Source of the DNA: CAVTQZ01 sp963737015 | GTDB taxonomy: Bacteria > Actinomycetota > Acidimicrobiia > Acidimicrobiales > UBA8190 | Direction: 5' to 3' | Assembly: GCA_963737015.1 (NCBI GenBank) | Contig: CAVTQZ010000001.1 | Span: forward strand, 1,426,001 to 1,490,000 | Length of the DNA stretch: 64,000 nt | Shown: piece by piece, positions 35,580 to 44,110 of the stretch | How the letters are laid out: each line of letters begins with the position of its first letter | How positions within the stretch are numbered: position 1 is the stretch's first letter | Translations under genes and position numbers: made by a program | The notes under the pieces: generated by a model | What the model saw: only the letters and a program-made list of their open reading frames with translations | What the model was told of the DNA's origin: nothing | Database searches by the model: none

Positions 35580-35927
35580 GGGGGTGATCGGTTTCGACTC
35601 TGGTAGTCGATTCGGGAGAAGCGAGCCGTGGTTCCCGGAGCCACGTTAAAGAGCCGGGACAAAAAACAAACGCCGAGCCTCAGCTCGCGCTGGCTGCTTA
35701 ACAAGTAGCCCGTCCGTCCGGTCTCAGCTCTGCGGGCCGGGTACGGGCGTCATCTAGTAGGGCTAACCCAGCGGCTTGGTCGCCTGACCGCCGGGGACAG
35801 AAAAGGGTGACTGGGGCCCTGAGCAATTGCCGGTGGCGGTTCAGGGCCCGAGATCGAGCTGCCGGCTGCGCTCGGAGAAGGCCCGTTGAGAAGCCAGAGG
35901 ACGCGGGTTCGATTCCCGCCACCTCCA
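35580..35927 (+). ncRNA. ssrA: transfer-messenger RNA
   Basis: The 5' GGGGGTG pairs with the 3' CACCTCC to make the acceptor stem, with a G3-U70 pair as in tRNA-Ala, and A73 follows at 35927; CCA is not encoded. GATCGGTTTCGACTCTGG is the conserved 5' tRNA-like domain and GGGTTCGATTCCC the T-arm. The tag reading frame ends GCGCTGGCTGCTTAA, so the encoded tag ends PQLALAA. If the GCC before it is the resume codon the tag is AEPQLALAA; a GGA five codons earlier would give GQKTNAEPQLALAA. Length 348 nt is normal. The 3' end is the insertion point of the island. Confidence 0.95.
35912..35927 (+). other. attL-like core at the ssrA 3' end
   Basis: ATTCCCGCCACCTCCA forms the end of the tmRNA gene. 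A near copy with two mismatches lies at 44364-44379. Together they bracket the low-GC island, as in integrations that use ssrA as target and rebuild its 3' end. Confidence 0.6.
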
Positions 35928-36291
35928 AGAGAGGGATGTTCGCGTAATGCGGCGTGCCGTGTTCACGAAACCCGCTCTTGCAGGTGGCGGCGAGGCTGAA
36001 CAGCTCGCATGCCACCCCTGAGTGCGATCCGCCGGCCTTCGGGCCGGTGGTGTCGCGTCTGGGCCCCGATTCGACAGCCGCCCAGGGGCGACGAAACCGA
36101 CCGTCGAGAACGGCTGGATCTTTCCCGGATTTGATTGGCCTATGTGGGTGGGTCCTTGGTGCTGCGGCTCGGAAGCCTCGGGAAGAGAGCTCAACTCTCG
36201 TGACCGCAGCGACTTGGAGGCTCGTGCCGAGCTAATAGAACAAACTCCGGCTGGATTCGACTGGCGTTCAGCGATCAGGCCGCCACGCTAA
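35928..36291. other. non-coding left end of the island
   Basis: No gene is supported here. The stretch contains the first copy of the ~105-bp repeat and a possible hairpin GCCGGCCTTCGGGCCGG-like segment near 36031-36047. Frames reading antisense to the tmRNA give GIEPAS- and RESNPRP-like peptides, which are known artefacts of tRNA-like 3' ends and not real proteins. Confidence 0.5.
35933..36037 (+). repeat. imperfect direct repeat, copy 1 (island left end)
   Basis: From GGGATGTTCGCGTAATG to about CCGCCGG this sequence matches 44401-44505 over ~105 bp with roughly 85% identity by eye. The central block GTGTTCACGAAACCCGCTCT is identical in both. It lies 5 bases after the attL core. Confidence 0.75.
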
Positions 36292-36879
36292 CTACCTCGT
36301 CGCTGCAGGACACATCGCAAGATGGGCCATAAATTGGTCGTATATGCGAGGGCTCCTTGAGGAGAGAAGCTCCAGCTTTCGGATTGCGTCGCGCGATTGA
36401 TCGATCAAGCTGAGTGTTACTGGCCGCGTGAAGTCCGCCATATGGTCGTAGTCGGCCTCGTGACGTGCCTGTTGCAGGGTCTGGAACGCTAGAGCGACAT
36501 CCTGGAGTCGTGAGCTGGACCGCAACGCCAACATCGTGATGCGCACCTTTAATGGCGGGGCTTTTGGGCCTAGAACCCACTCGCAAACCTGCAGCAGACT
36601 CCGATGAGTAAAAAGTCGAGCCAGCCGCCAGCGTTGCGTATTTCCAGATCGGGGCAGCAGATGCGCGCACGCTCGGTTCACCATCTCGTGGTACAACGCG
36701 TAGTAGGCGGCTGAAGTCCCTCGCCTCAAATCGGCATTTCGAGGCTGCCCGACTCCGGCAGTGCGTCCGGCCAGCTCATCAGCTTGGCGAAGGAGCCACT
36801 CGGGCTTGATCGGTCGACGCACTCCTGGATACGCCCTATGTGCCTGTCCGCGAGGCCGCGTCATCCTCCTGAGGGGCAT
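36292..36879 (-). CDS. HEPN-like protein, possible RNase toxin
   Basis: A 195-residue protein. LLRQADELAGR leads the first helix, and NADLRRGTSAAYYALYHEM is the HEPN-type helix seen in SAV_6107-like families. QARHEADYDH contains an R-x6-H arrangement like the catalytic motif of HEPN ribonucleases. The start overlaps the upstream 109-residue gene by 44 bases, so the two are co-translated. A role as toxin in a two-gene defence unit is inferred. The exact start is unclear (36879, 36864 or a GTG at 36822). Confidence 0.6.
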   Translation of the reverse strand: MPLRRMTRPRGQAHRAYPGVRRPIKPEWLLRQADELAGRTAGVGQPRNADLRRGTSAAYYALYHEMVNRACAHLLPRSGNTQRWRLARLFTHRSLLQVCEWVLGPKAPPLKVRITMLALRSSSRLQDVALAFQTLQQARHEADYDHMADFTRPVTLSLIDQSRDAIRKLELLSSRSPRIYDQFMAHLAMCPAATR

Positions 36880-37165
36880 CGGTCGCAGGCGTGAGCCGAA
36901 CGTAGACCGGCGTAGTGAGCGCTAGTTCAGTCGCCTTCTCAAGGACGCCTCGGCGGAGCGCCAGCACGTCTTGGATTGGCCACGTTTCCTTTCCCACGGG
37001 ATCGCTCAGTGTGAGCGTGAGAAATAGGGCGACCTCGTCTTCTGCGTCCCGGTCGACGCTGGCAAGTGCATTTTCAATTCTGACAGAGCCGAACTGGCGT
37101 TCCGACACCCACTTGATCAGCGCCTGAATCGAATCTTCCAACTCTGGGCCGCGTACCACGAACAC
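36836..37165 (-). CDS. 109-residue partner of the HEPN-like gene
   Basis: An acidic protein with VVRGPELEDSIQALIKWVSERQFG, then DRDAEDEVALFLTLTLSDP and ETWPIQDVLALRRGVLEKA. I do not recognise a family; there is no nucleotidyltransferase (MNT) motif, so it is not a standard HEPN-MNT antitoxin. It overlaps the HEPN-like gene by 44 bases and comes first in the transcript, the usual position for an antitoxin or sensor. Function unknown. Confidence 0.55.
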   Translation of the reverse strand: MFVVRGPELEDSIQALIKWVSERQFGSVRIENALASVDRDAEDEVALFLTLTLSDPVGKETWPIQDVLALRRGVLEKATELALTTPVYVRLTPATDAPQEDDAASRTGT

Positions 37166-37362
37166 CAGTCTATGGAGTTCCGGCTCGACGGTATAGCCCT
37201 GTCATTGGTCAGCGCTCAGCTGGCCAGTGAGATCACGGCCGAATAAGCAACCGGATCCTTACTAGCCAAAAGTTAACTGAGACGATCGGCAGGAGGCTTC
37301 CGTGGGATTGCATTAGTTAGCTTTGACGCCACCCACAGCCCGGACGAATATTCGCGACAAGG

Positions 37363-38985
37363 CTATTGGTCGACCTGCGGATCAACCCAGTCATCGGGCG
37401 GTTCTATCTTGGCTTGGATGTCCGCGTGTTCGGTCAAGAGGTAGAGGAGGTTGGAGCCGTCTAAGAGCTCCAAGGGCTTGTTGGAGGCGAACTCGAAGGC
37501 CGCCTTTCCATATCCGCTCGTGGTCACAAGGATGCCCTTGGTGGCCCCTTCGTTGTGCATCGTTCCGAACAGGTCGCGCACGGCGGAGACTCCAACAGTG
37601 TTCTTGTAGCGCTTTGCCTGGATGACCACCTTCCCCCCGAGTACCGGACGAGGGTCATAGGCCACGCAATCGACGCCGCCGTCGCGCGATGCCTGGGTCA
37701 GTTTGGTTTCAAGGCCCATCTTCTGGAAGAGATTGGTGATGAGCGACTCGAACTCGCTCGGCGTGAGCTCCATGAGGTTCGGTCGCTCGTCGAGTCCTGA
37801 GAGAACATCCTGTTCCTCGACGAAGCGAGGATCGACCATCGAGAACTCAAGCACAGGCCGTACGGGCGATAGTTCCGCGGGACTCTTCGAAACTCCGGCT
37901 CCGAGCGCCTTGAGACAAGCAATGGGCTCCACCTTCGACAGATCGAGCTGTTTGAACGCATCGCTCGTGGTCCTCAACGAGACCAGGCACGGGTGTATGG
38001 CCTGACCGGTCCCAGGGTCGATCGTGTTGACGTGACCGTTCAACACTACGGTGTCGATATGTCCAGCGTCATCGGCTGCGAACACCTCGAACAGCGTCCG
38101 TAACGTCACTTGGGCCACGACCGCGGAGTACAGCTGGCGACGCTGAGTTGCCGGACGTGCAGTCTCGGTTCGCTTGTCGCCGGCCTTCACGTACTTGTAC
38201 GCCGCGACTTCTGGTATCACTGATAGGGGCGGAAGTTCGAGCTCAATAACGAGTTGCTTGGATTCGGGTACGTAGGCGAGGCGATTCTGCCGGGGAAAGT
38301 CTTCGGGATAGAAGCTGGCGTCAAGAACGAGCGCAAAGCAGCTGATGACAGCATCCGGTTGGCCAGCGTGGTACGCCTGCTCCAGCGCGTCGATCTCCGC
38401 GTTGTGAGCTTCGACCCTCCTGCGCAGTTCCGCCTGTGCCGCCTCGTGAGCCTTTGCTGCCTGATCAAGGCTCCAGAGACGGCGTCGTTCACGTTCGCTG
38501 TGAGAAGCCACGGCTGCCTCGTAGGCGACACGGCCTTGCTCGTATGCCTCGACATACTGCTTCTTCACGTGCGGTAGGTGCTTGGAGACGCCGGTTGGCT
38601 CAGGTGGTTGGAACTGAGTTGGATGCGGCGGAGGCTCCGGCGTTGCCAGTTGGCCAGGTTGAAATGGCGTCGACTGATGCACACCGCGAAGCGATGCGAA
38701 GTCCAGGGCATGCTTAACCGCAATTGAATGGGCAAGCAGACGCTCAAGGTGCGCCACTGTCTGGTTGAGATGTTCGTTGTCAGCTTCGACTTCAGCCACG
38801 CGAGCCTCTACGTAGAGGCGCTGGCGCTCCTTCTGGGAGGCAGCCTGAGTTCGCTCATACTCCCGCCGAGCTCGCTCTGCTTCTTTGGCCGCCACCTGCT
38901 GAGCTCGTAGCTGAGCCATCCGACGCTTGTCCGCATCCCGTTGAATCTGCGACATCGTTGCGATAAAGCCGGATCGCCTGACCAT
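37363..38985 (-). CDS. Mrr-type restriction endonuclease with N-terminal coiled-coil region
   Basis: The start is the ATG at 38985, seven bases after an AGGAGG site; 540 residues. Residues ~1-80 are a long charged coiled coil (QVAAKEAERARREYERT), residues ~125-205 another helical, Glu/Arg-rich arm, and residues ~210-400 an unassigned middle domain. The C-terminal ~140 residues are an Mrr_cat nuclease: PSEFESLITNLFQKMGLE, DGGVDCVAYDP and VVIQAKRYK, giving the D...QxK catalytic motif. Homologues occur in actinobacterial islands. It may cut modified or foreign DNA, with the coiled-coil arms for assembly. No methylase is nearby. Confidence 0.82.
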   Translation of the reverse strand: MVRRSGFIATMSQIQRDADKRRMAQLRAQQVAAKEAERARREYERTQAASQKERQRLYVEARVAEVEADNEHLNQTVAHLERLLAHSIAVKHALDFASLRGVHQSTPFQPGQLATPEPPPHPTQFQPPEPTGVSKHLPHVKKQYVEAYEQGRVAYEAAVASHSERERRRLWSLDQAAKAHEAAQAELRRRVEAHNAEIDALEQAYHAGQPDAVISCFALVLDASFYPEDFPRQNRLAYVPESKQLVIELELPPLSVIPEVAAYKYVKAGDKRTETARPATQRRQLYSAVVAQVTLRTLFEVFAADDAGHIDTVVLNGHVNTIDPGTGQAIHPCLVSLRTTSDAFKQLDLSKVEPIACLKALGAGVSKSPAELSPVRPVLEFSMVDPRFVEEQDVLSGLDERPNLMELTPSEFESLITNLFQKMGLETKLTQASRDGGVDCVAYDPRPVLGGKVVIQAKRYKNTVGVSAVRDLFGTMHNEGATKGILVTTSGYGKAAFEFASNKPLELLDGSNLLYLLTEHADIQAKIEPPDDWVDPQVDQ

Positions 38986-39165
38986 GACGAACCCTCCTCT
39001 AGTGGGAGGCACTCAGCGTACTTGTGCGACCTTGGCAAATTATCAGCGCATCGCTATTGACTGCTGCTGCAGAAGCCGCTGATGTCGAAAGGGGCGTTGG
39101 AAACTGTTAACACAGCTAGAGCCGATTGCACGAAATTGCACTACAGGTACCCGGAGTAACCCGTC

Positions 39166-39507
39166 ATGAGCTTTGCGCGATTCAGAGAGTTGACCTTCGA
39201 TATCTTCGCAGTGATGTGGGTAGAGAACGAGATCTTGCCGTTGCCAGTTGCAACAGACCCGGAGCAGGAGCGTCCTCCTTATTTTCCAATCACACATGCG
39301 AGGCTGGCCGCCTATCTCACTCTGGCGAGGTATCACAACGATACGGCATATGCCGGCAGCGGCGACTCCGTTCGCTCCAGGAGTCGGTGCGACTCCCCGT
39401 CGCAGGCAGGTATCCAGCCTGCCGATCGCCCGAGCTTCATGAGACACTCGGCTTGTCTTGAATCCGAATGCCTTGAAGGAGAAAGGTCAGTCATTTTTAT
39501 GGCGTGA
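39166..39507 (+). CDS. hypothetical protein, possibly a gene remnant
   Basis: A 113-residue frame starting at an ATG preceded by CCGGAG. The first ~70 residues look protein-like (RELTFDIFAVMWVENEILP, PYFPITHARLAAYLTLARYHND), while the C-terminus is Ser/Arg-rich and lacks structure. The next frame at 39458-39670 might be the continuation of a decayed gene. I recognise no family. Confidence 0.35.
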   Translation: MSFARFRELTFDIFAVMWVENEILPLPVATDPEQERPPYFPITHARLAAYLTLARYHNDTAYAGSGDSVRSRSRCDSPSQAGIQPADRPSFMRHSACLESECLEGERSVIFMA

Positions 39508-39670
39508 AGATCAAGTAGTTCGATCTGCCTACCGAGACTCCCTGTTATTGAACTTGTCTGCATATCGACAACCAAAGTTGGCTGAACTTCACCGGAGAGT
39601 AGAAGAGCGTCCTGCCTATTACACCCTCCTGGCACGATGGCCACCTGTTTCTTCAAGGGAGTTGAAGTGA
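39458..39670 (+). CDS. short hypothetical protein or 3' remnant
   Basis: A 70-residue frame beginning at a TTG, overlapping the previous frame out of phase. SFLWREDQVVRSAYRDSLLLNLSAYRQPKLAELHRRVEERP is helical and charged. There is no clear ribosome-binding site. It could be the displaced end of the preceding frame or an unrelated small protein. Confidence 0.25.
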   Translation: MNPNALKEKGQSFLWREDQVVRSAYRDSLLLNLSAYRQPKLAELHRRVEERPAYYTLLARWPPVSSRELK

Positions 39671-40325
39671 CGCAACACCAGAGCCCTGGTCGGAGCCAAG
39701 GTCAAGGCGTGGCTCCGGACCGTGGAGCAGCGTCCCATGGACGGTGGCGCCTGCGCTCACTCTCCTTTGGTTAGCCAAGCAGCTATTCGGCAGGGTTGTT
39801 GCCTGGATGCTAAGTCAGCGCTCCAGAGTGCAGTTCCGAGCTCGGCATCGGACTTAACGATCAGGCGATCGACCTCCTGGCGACTGTCATTGTCACCTTC
39901 GTCTTAGCTGTGGCTAGTGCCTAAAAGACGAGCGGGTGGCGAGAAGATGATCGACGTAACGGGGCACTCCAAGTTCAGGCGAACGCCAGATTCTCTCGGA
40001 GAGGCGACGTATTGGTATCCCGAGAGCATCCAATCTCGATTGAGGAGCATTCCTGTTCGCGGGTCACGCTCAGGAAGGTGTCTCAGGGTCGTCTCAATCC
40101 CATTAACGCCCTTGGGACCTTTACCTGATCTTCACGGTAAGTCGATCTTTGGACGATCTATTAGATCTCACCAAACTTACTTCAGGGGTTGACCGATGCA
40201 TCGGGGCAGTGATTCAGACATTGACAGGTCTCCAATAGGCGCATTTCTCTGCAGCGAATCCGTACACCAGTACCATTGACGTCCTTCTCCTCGGTTCTCG
40301 AGGACAACCACATAGGAGTACCGTT
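39671..40325. other. 655-base stretch with no supported gene
   Basis: This low-GC part of the island has only short, family-less frames on both strands. The AGGAG at about 40314-40318 and the promoter for the AlbA_2 gene at 40326 must lie at its right end. I see no RNA gene, repeat or insertion sequence in it; decayed sequence is the likely content. Confidence 0.4.
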
Positions 40326-41411
40326 TTGATCGCCCAGGTCAATGCACCGGACGTAGCTGGCACGAGCTACGACGGCCGCATCTCTCGGCAAGCTTTTGAG
40401 GACTTGGTACATGTTCGAGGTGAAGGTGATGAGTGGGACTTTAAGGAGACCTTGGGTAACCTTGGCGAAACGTCTGTGCGCGTTAACCTGGCTAAAGACG
40501 CTCTCGCTTTCTGCAACTTGCCCACTGGTGGAACGATTATTGTTGGCGTTGCAAGTGACTACACGCGCGTCGGCCTGCCCGCCAGCGAGCGCATCGATAC
40601 GACAGCGATCCGTAATGCAATTGAGAAGTTCATCGACGGCGACTTCACCATCCTGGCCGCGGAACATGTGCTGGTTGAAGATGGTGAGAGTGACGAGCGA
40701 CGTTACGGCATTATCTATTTCGGCCGCCGCTCCACACAGCCCGTACTAGCAGCACTCGATGGACAGATTACTAGTGACAGGCCTCCTCTCTTCCGTGCTG
40801 GAGACATTCTGATTCGGCGTGGTGCGGCCAGTATTAGAGCTAACGCGGGTGACGTGAGGCGGCTGTTGACGAGTAGCGTCGTCCAGGAAGAGCGCGTTCG
40901 TTCAGTCAATGAACTATGGCGGTGCGTGGTTGAACAACGACGACTCCTGAGCGGAGTCGAGATGCTGTACGACGTTCTCGTGGACACGGAATATCAAGAC
41001 GTCTTCGCCAACTCAAACCTCCGTCCCGCGATAGGTCACACCACGCAAGGCGAACACGCAGCACAGATGGATGAATTGCATCTCCGCGTGAATCTAGTCA
41101 GACCGCATATCCCGGACCAGCTCTATCAGCAATACAGATTGTGCGCCGCGTTTGTCGGGAGAATTCAAATGAAGGCGATTCGGCAACGCGATGCCGGCAT
41201 CTTCCAGTCGTGGACCGAGCTAGACGACGGGTCCCCTGACTTGCCACTTCGTGACCTGGCTTCGCAGCTTCTGGCCCCTGGCGAGCTTGATGCGCTCTGG
41301 ACCGGCCGGCCCACCAATCTAGGTACGAGCCGTCCGCTTCGACCTGTCATTGATGCTACCGAGGGCGGCTTGCTTGAGCTCATTGAACGCGTGCTGAGCG
41401 GCCTTGCATAG
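40326..41411 (+). CDS. AlbA_2/Schlafen-like putative DNA-binding protein
   Basis: The start is a TTG at 40326, seven bases after AGGAG; 361 residues. GDEWDFKETL...VNLAKDALAFCNLPTGGTIIVGVA is the AlbA_2 (Schlafen-like) nucleotide/DNA-binding domain: the EFKE-like acidic/Lys pair, the helix and the AN-x-x-GG-x-IxxGV loop. The C-terminal ~170 residues are helical and unassigned (RLLSGVEMLYDVLVDTEY). The family is common in phage-defence islands and some regulators. It stands alone on the plus strand between two gene-free gaps. Confidence 0.8.
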   Translation: MIAQVNAPDVAGTSYDGRISRQAFEDLVHVRGEGDEWDFKETLGNLGETSVRVNLAKDALAFCNLPTGGTIIVGVASDYTRVGLPASERIDTTAIRNAIEKFIDGDFTILAAEHVLVEDGESDERRYGIIYFGRRSTQPVLAALDGQITSDRPPLFRAGDILIRRGAASIRANAGDVRRLLTSSVVQEERVRSVNELWRCVVEQRRLLSGVEMLYDVLVDTEYQDVFANSNLRPAIGHTTQGEHAAQMDELHLRVNLVRPHIPDQLYQQYRLCAAFVGRIQMKAIRQRDAGIFQSWTELDDGSPDLPLRDLASQLLAPGELDALWTGRPTNLGTSRPLRPVIDATEGGLLELIERVLSGLA

Positions 41412-41990
41412 CTGGGGCATGGAGCGCAAGATTCGACACGAGATCGAACGGCGCAATCCCTCCTCGCCAGTCGCGCACCCGCTTCCTCAAGCAGGGCCCA
41501 GCGGTGACGGACAAAGAATTCCAACACCATTCCGACGTTCAGTTCATATCCGAGCTGCGAACCATCGTCTAGTTGTTATAGACGAAGCCGGAGGAGAGGT
41601 GACGAGCCTCAGTACTAGGCATGGCGTGATCGAATTGGGCCTGGGGACCAGTTCTGAGGGATGCTTTGCGAGCCTCCGCGCTGGCGAGGACTGCGATGGT
41701 GTCATGAGCGCTGGGGGTAGAGCTCGGTGTTTCGGGCACTGGCGTTACGGGGTGCGTACTGAACATGCTGGGCCAGCAAGTGAAAAGTCAAAACTACGGC
41801 TGAAACCTACGTCGGTTCCGTTTGCCACTCCTGGGTGGCATACCGTGTTTGCCCCGAATCCAACTGACAGAAGCTCACGTGCAACCAAATCCCTAACTCT
41901 GCTTCCGGCTGTGCGTACTCCTCATCTTCAAATATTAGTTATTTGAAGGAAACTTTGAGTGGTTCGTATCGCCACGTACTAGCTAGGTTC
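41412..41990. other. 579-base stretch with no supported gene
   Basis: A plus-strand frame of 180 codons spans most of this gap, but it has no ribosome-binding site, no family and erratic composition, so I do not call it. Nothing else is visible. The right end holds the 3' side of the ImmA-like gene on the minus strand. Confidence 0.4.
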
Positions 41991-42554
41991 TCACGCTGGG
42001 TCAATTAGATTGAGATTAATAAGTCGATAACGGAGTGCTTGGTCGCTCACTTCGAACTCTGCGGCTAGATCCTCAATGACCCTGCTAACACTTCTCCTTC
42101 GATTCCGGTCAAGACCGTTCCGAAACGCATCCCTTATCAGGTCAGCTGGCATTAGGAGCGAGGCAGCGAACACATTGGCATCGATCTCGAGTCGGTCTGT
42201 GCCCTGGCCCGCCAGCCCATCCCGGAAAAGAATCTCTAGTGGTCGACTGACTGCAGCTTCTGTTGTCGACGGCCGACCCGAATCGAAATGAAGAAGCGCG
42301 TGACCGAGTTCGTGAGCTGTACTGAATCTCTGTCGGGTTGGAGAGTGACGAGAATTGATGCCGATCAATCGTCTACCTGAAGGTTCACGTATTAGGACCG
42401 AAGACGTATCGCTAGGCAGTTGCTCGTACACGACAACCAAGCCCTCCTTTTTCGCAAGAGCGACAGGATCGACAGGAGGACGCCTGATCCCGCTACCGTC
42501 CAATAGCGTCGATGCGACTTGCTCGGCCCGATGCGTACCGATGGCTCGTGCCAT
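41991..42554 (-). CDS. ImmA/IrrE family metallopeptidase
   Basis: A 187-residue protein with the zinc-protease motif STAHELGHALLHF (HExxH) and the downstream EIDANVFAASLLMP helix that gives the third ligand. Its ATG shares one base with the stop of the XRE gene (TGATG), so the two are coupled. ImmA-type proteases cleave their partner repressor on a signal such as DNA damage and thereby induce an integrative element or a toxin. Confidence 0.9.
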   Translation of the reverse strand: MARAIGTHRAEQVASTLLDGSGIRRPPVDPVALAKKEGLVVVYEQLPSDTSSVLIREPSGRRLIGINSRHSPTRQRFSTAHELGHALLHFDSGRPSTTEAAVSRPLEILFRDGLAGQGTDRLEIDANVFAASLLMPADLIRDAFRNGLDRNRRRSVSRVIEDLAAEFEVSDQALRYRLINLNLIDPA

Positions 42555-42937
42555 CAGTCGAAGGCCTCTTGATCCGCCCTGCGCATCACTGCCAGGACTG
42601 CCCGTTCAGAATCCGGCGTCTTAGGCCCAATCCTTATTTGGGGAGTAGATGGCAGGGGAGCCGTTCTCGGGAGCAGAGATTGGGGTTCGAAACCTAAAGC
42701 CTTGGCCAAGCGGTACAAAGTACCGAGAGACACGCCCTGACGTCCGCATTCAATGTTGACGATTGATGTTCTGCTTAAACCGGAAACGTTGGCCAGGACC
42801 TCTTGACTCAAGTCCACCTCCAGACGGAGTTCCCGGAGTCGTCGTCCGAACTCCACATTGAGTTCTTCGTCCGTCACCGTTCCAGTTTCATCACTAACGG
42901 CGCCGAATGTCAATGATATTCGACGTTTGTAGGACAA
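42554..42937 (-). CDS. XRE family transcriptional regulator (ImmR-like)
   Basis: A 127-residue repressor. LRLEVDLSQEVLANVSGLSRTSIVNIECGRQGVS is the HTH_3 domain (about residues 36-70); the C-terminal ~50 residues are Pro-rich and likely link to the protease. The first 20 residues precede the HTH weakly, so a GTG at about residue 15 may be the real start. Divergent from the small Cys-protein gene at 43011 across 73 bases; that gap probably holds its operator, so it may control the LRAT module. Confidence 0.85.
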   Translation of the reverse strand: MSYKRRISLTFGAVSDETGTVTDEELNVEFGRRLRELRLEVDLSQEVLANVSGLSRTSIVNIECGRQGVSLGTLYRLAKALGFEPQSLLPRTAPLPSTPQIRIGPKTPDSERAVLAVMRRADQEAFD

Positions 42938-43010
42938 ACGTCCAGTATGCGCTTGACAGGAGTACTATACGGGCGCGAGTCTGCAGACTCGCTCACGAAG
43001 GAGGCACAAA

Positions 43011-43187
43011 ATGGCAAGTGTCGGCGACAAGTTCAAGCCGGGCGAGATCGTGCCCGACTCGGCGTTCTACCAGTGTGACGCTGCGTGCAACCACGAGTAC
43101 AGCACGGACGTGAAGGGTCATCGCTTTCCCCCGCTGCCCTCTGGCTGCCGAGGATCGCACTGGGTCTTGAAGCGAAAGCGGCCGTAG
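43011..43187 (+). CDS. 58-residue Cys-containing protein, YjzC-like
   Basis: A small gene with an excellent ribosome-binding site (GAAGGAGG, 6 bases before the ATG). GDKFKPGEIVPDSAFYQCD resembles the KFkPG-x-x-xPxSGxY pattern of YjzC-like proteins; two more Cys residues (DAACNH and SGCRGSHW) could bind zinc. Ten bases separate its stop from the LRAT-like gene, so the two are an operon. Function unknown. Confidence 0.75.
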   Translation: MASVGDKFKPGEIVPDSAFYQCDAACNHEYSTDVKGHRFPPLPSGCRGSHWVLKRKRP

Positions 43188-43197
43188 CCGGATCCCC

Positions 43198-44049
43198 ATG
43201 GCACGCGGAGACCATCTAAGGGCCAGTCGGCTGCCACACCACCACGACGGCATCGACCTCGGAGACGGCCGGGTCATCCATTTCGCGGCAGAGTGTGGCG
43301 CTTCTAAGCAAACGGCGATTGTGCGCATTTCGACCTTTGATGAATTCGCCCGGAGTAACCAGGTGACTGTTAGGCTCTATGCGCGAGAACGTGACCCTGA
43401 GGTGACTGTCGCTCGAGCGATGTCTCGCATCGGAGAGTCCAACTACCACTTGGTGTTCAACAACTGTGAGCACTTCGCTCGGTGGTGCGTCACCGGGGAC
43501 CACAAAAGCGAACAAGTTGTCGCTGCCACTTCCGCAAGCGGCGTTGCCGGCACCACCGCAACGGCGGCAGCGGTAGGTATCGATGCAATTGCGTCGGCTG
43601 GGGCAGTTGTGGGCCTAAGCGGCCCAGGCATTATGTCTGGTTTGGCCACGGCAGGCGCCGTCGTCGGAGGGGGGGCTGTCGCTGGACTGATGGGCCTCGG
43701 AGCGGTGCCTGCAACTGTCAGCGTCGTCCTGGTTAACCGCGGCCTTCGGGACGACGACGAATTGCCAGACGATGAACGCGAGGCGCGTTCGGCTGGTCGA
43801 GTGGCATCAGTTGCCGGAGCCGGACTGACTTCAATAGGAGGTATCGGAGCGGTCAGTGCAATGGGAACGGTGGCCGGTCTGAGCGGCCCTGGCATCGCCT
43901 CTGGCTTGGCTGCCATCGGTGCCGGAGTCGGTGGGGGAATGGCGGCCGGCGCCATGGTTGTCATTGCAGCTCCCGCGGCGGTGGCGGCGATTACAGGCTA
44001 CGGGGTCTATCGATTTCTCCGTTGGATCAAGGTCGACGCCTCGCGTTAG
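43198..44049 (+). CDS. LRAT-like cysteine hydrolase/acyltransferase with glycine-zipper membrane domain
   Basis: A 283-residue protein. Residues ~1-100 are an LRAT/NlpC-like domain: GDHLRASR, HHHDGIDLGDGRVIHF (active histidine) and YHLVFNNCEHFARWC (active cysteine in NCEHF). Residues ~105-275 have two copies of a Gly/Ala-rich membrane segment, GLSGPGIMSGLATAG and GLSGPGIASGLAAIG, separated by an acidic loop (DDDELPDDERE). This is the look of a membrane-inserting effector or a lipid-modifying enzyme. It may be a toxin under XRE/ImmA control, an inference. Confidence 0.75.
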   Translation: MARGDHLRASRLPHHHDGIDLGDGRVIHFAAECGASKQTAIVRISTFDEFARSNQVTVRLYARERDPEVTVARAMSRIGESNYHLVFNNCEHFARWCVTGDHKSEQVVAATSASGVAGTTATAAAVGIDAIASAGAVVGLSGPGIMSGLATAGAVVGGGAVAGLMGLGAVPATVSVVLVNRGLRDDDELPDDEREARSAGRVASVAGAGLTSIGGIGAVSAMGTVAGLSGPGIASGLAAIGAGVGGGMAAGAMVVIAAPAAVAAITGYGVYRFLRWIKVDASR

Positions 44050-44110
44050 TTATAGGCCCATGATTCAATCATCGAACGTGTTCGGATTGAGCCAATGAAT
44101 AGGAGAATCC

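Noticed and set aside
35698..36291. Frames antisense to the tmRNA end giving GIEPAS/RESNPRP-like peptides
   Set aside because: These peptides are a well-known artefact of reading tRNA-like 3' ends backwards; they have no ribosome-binding site and overlap ssrA.
41404..41946. A 180-codon plus-strand frame in the island
   Set aside because: No ribosome-binding site, no recognisable family and mixed composition; it overlaps the end of the AlbA_2 gene out of frame.
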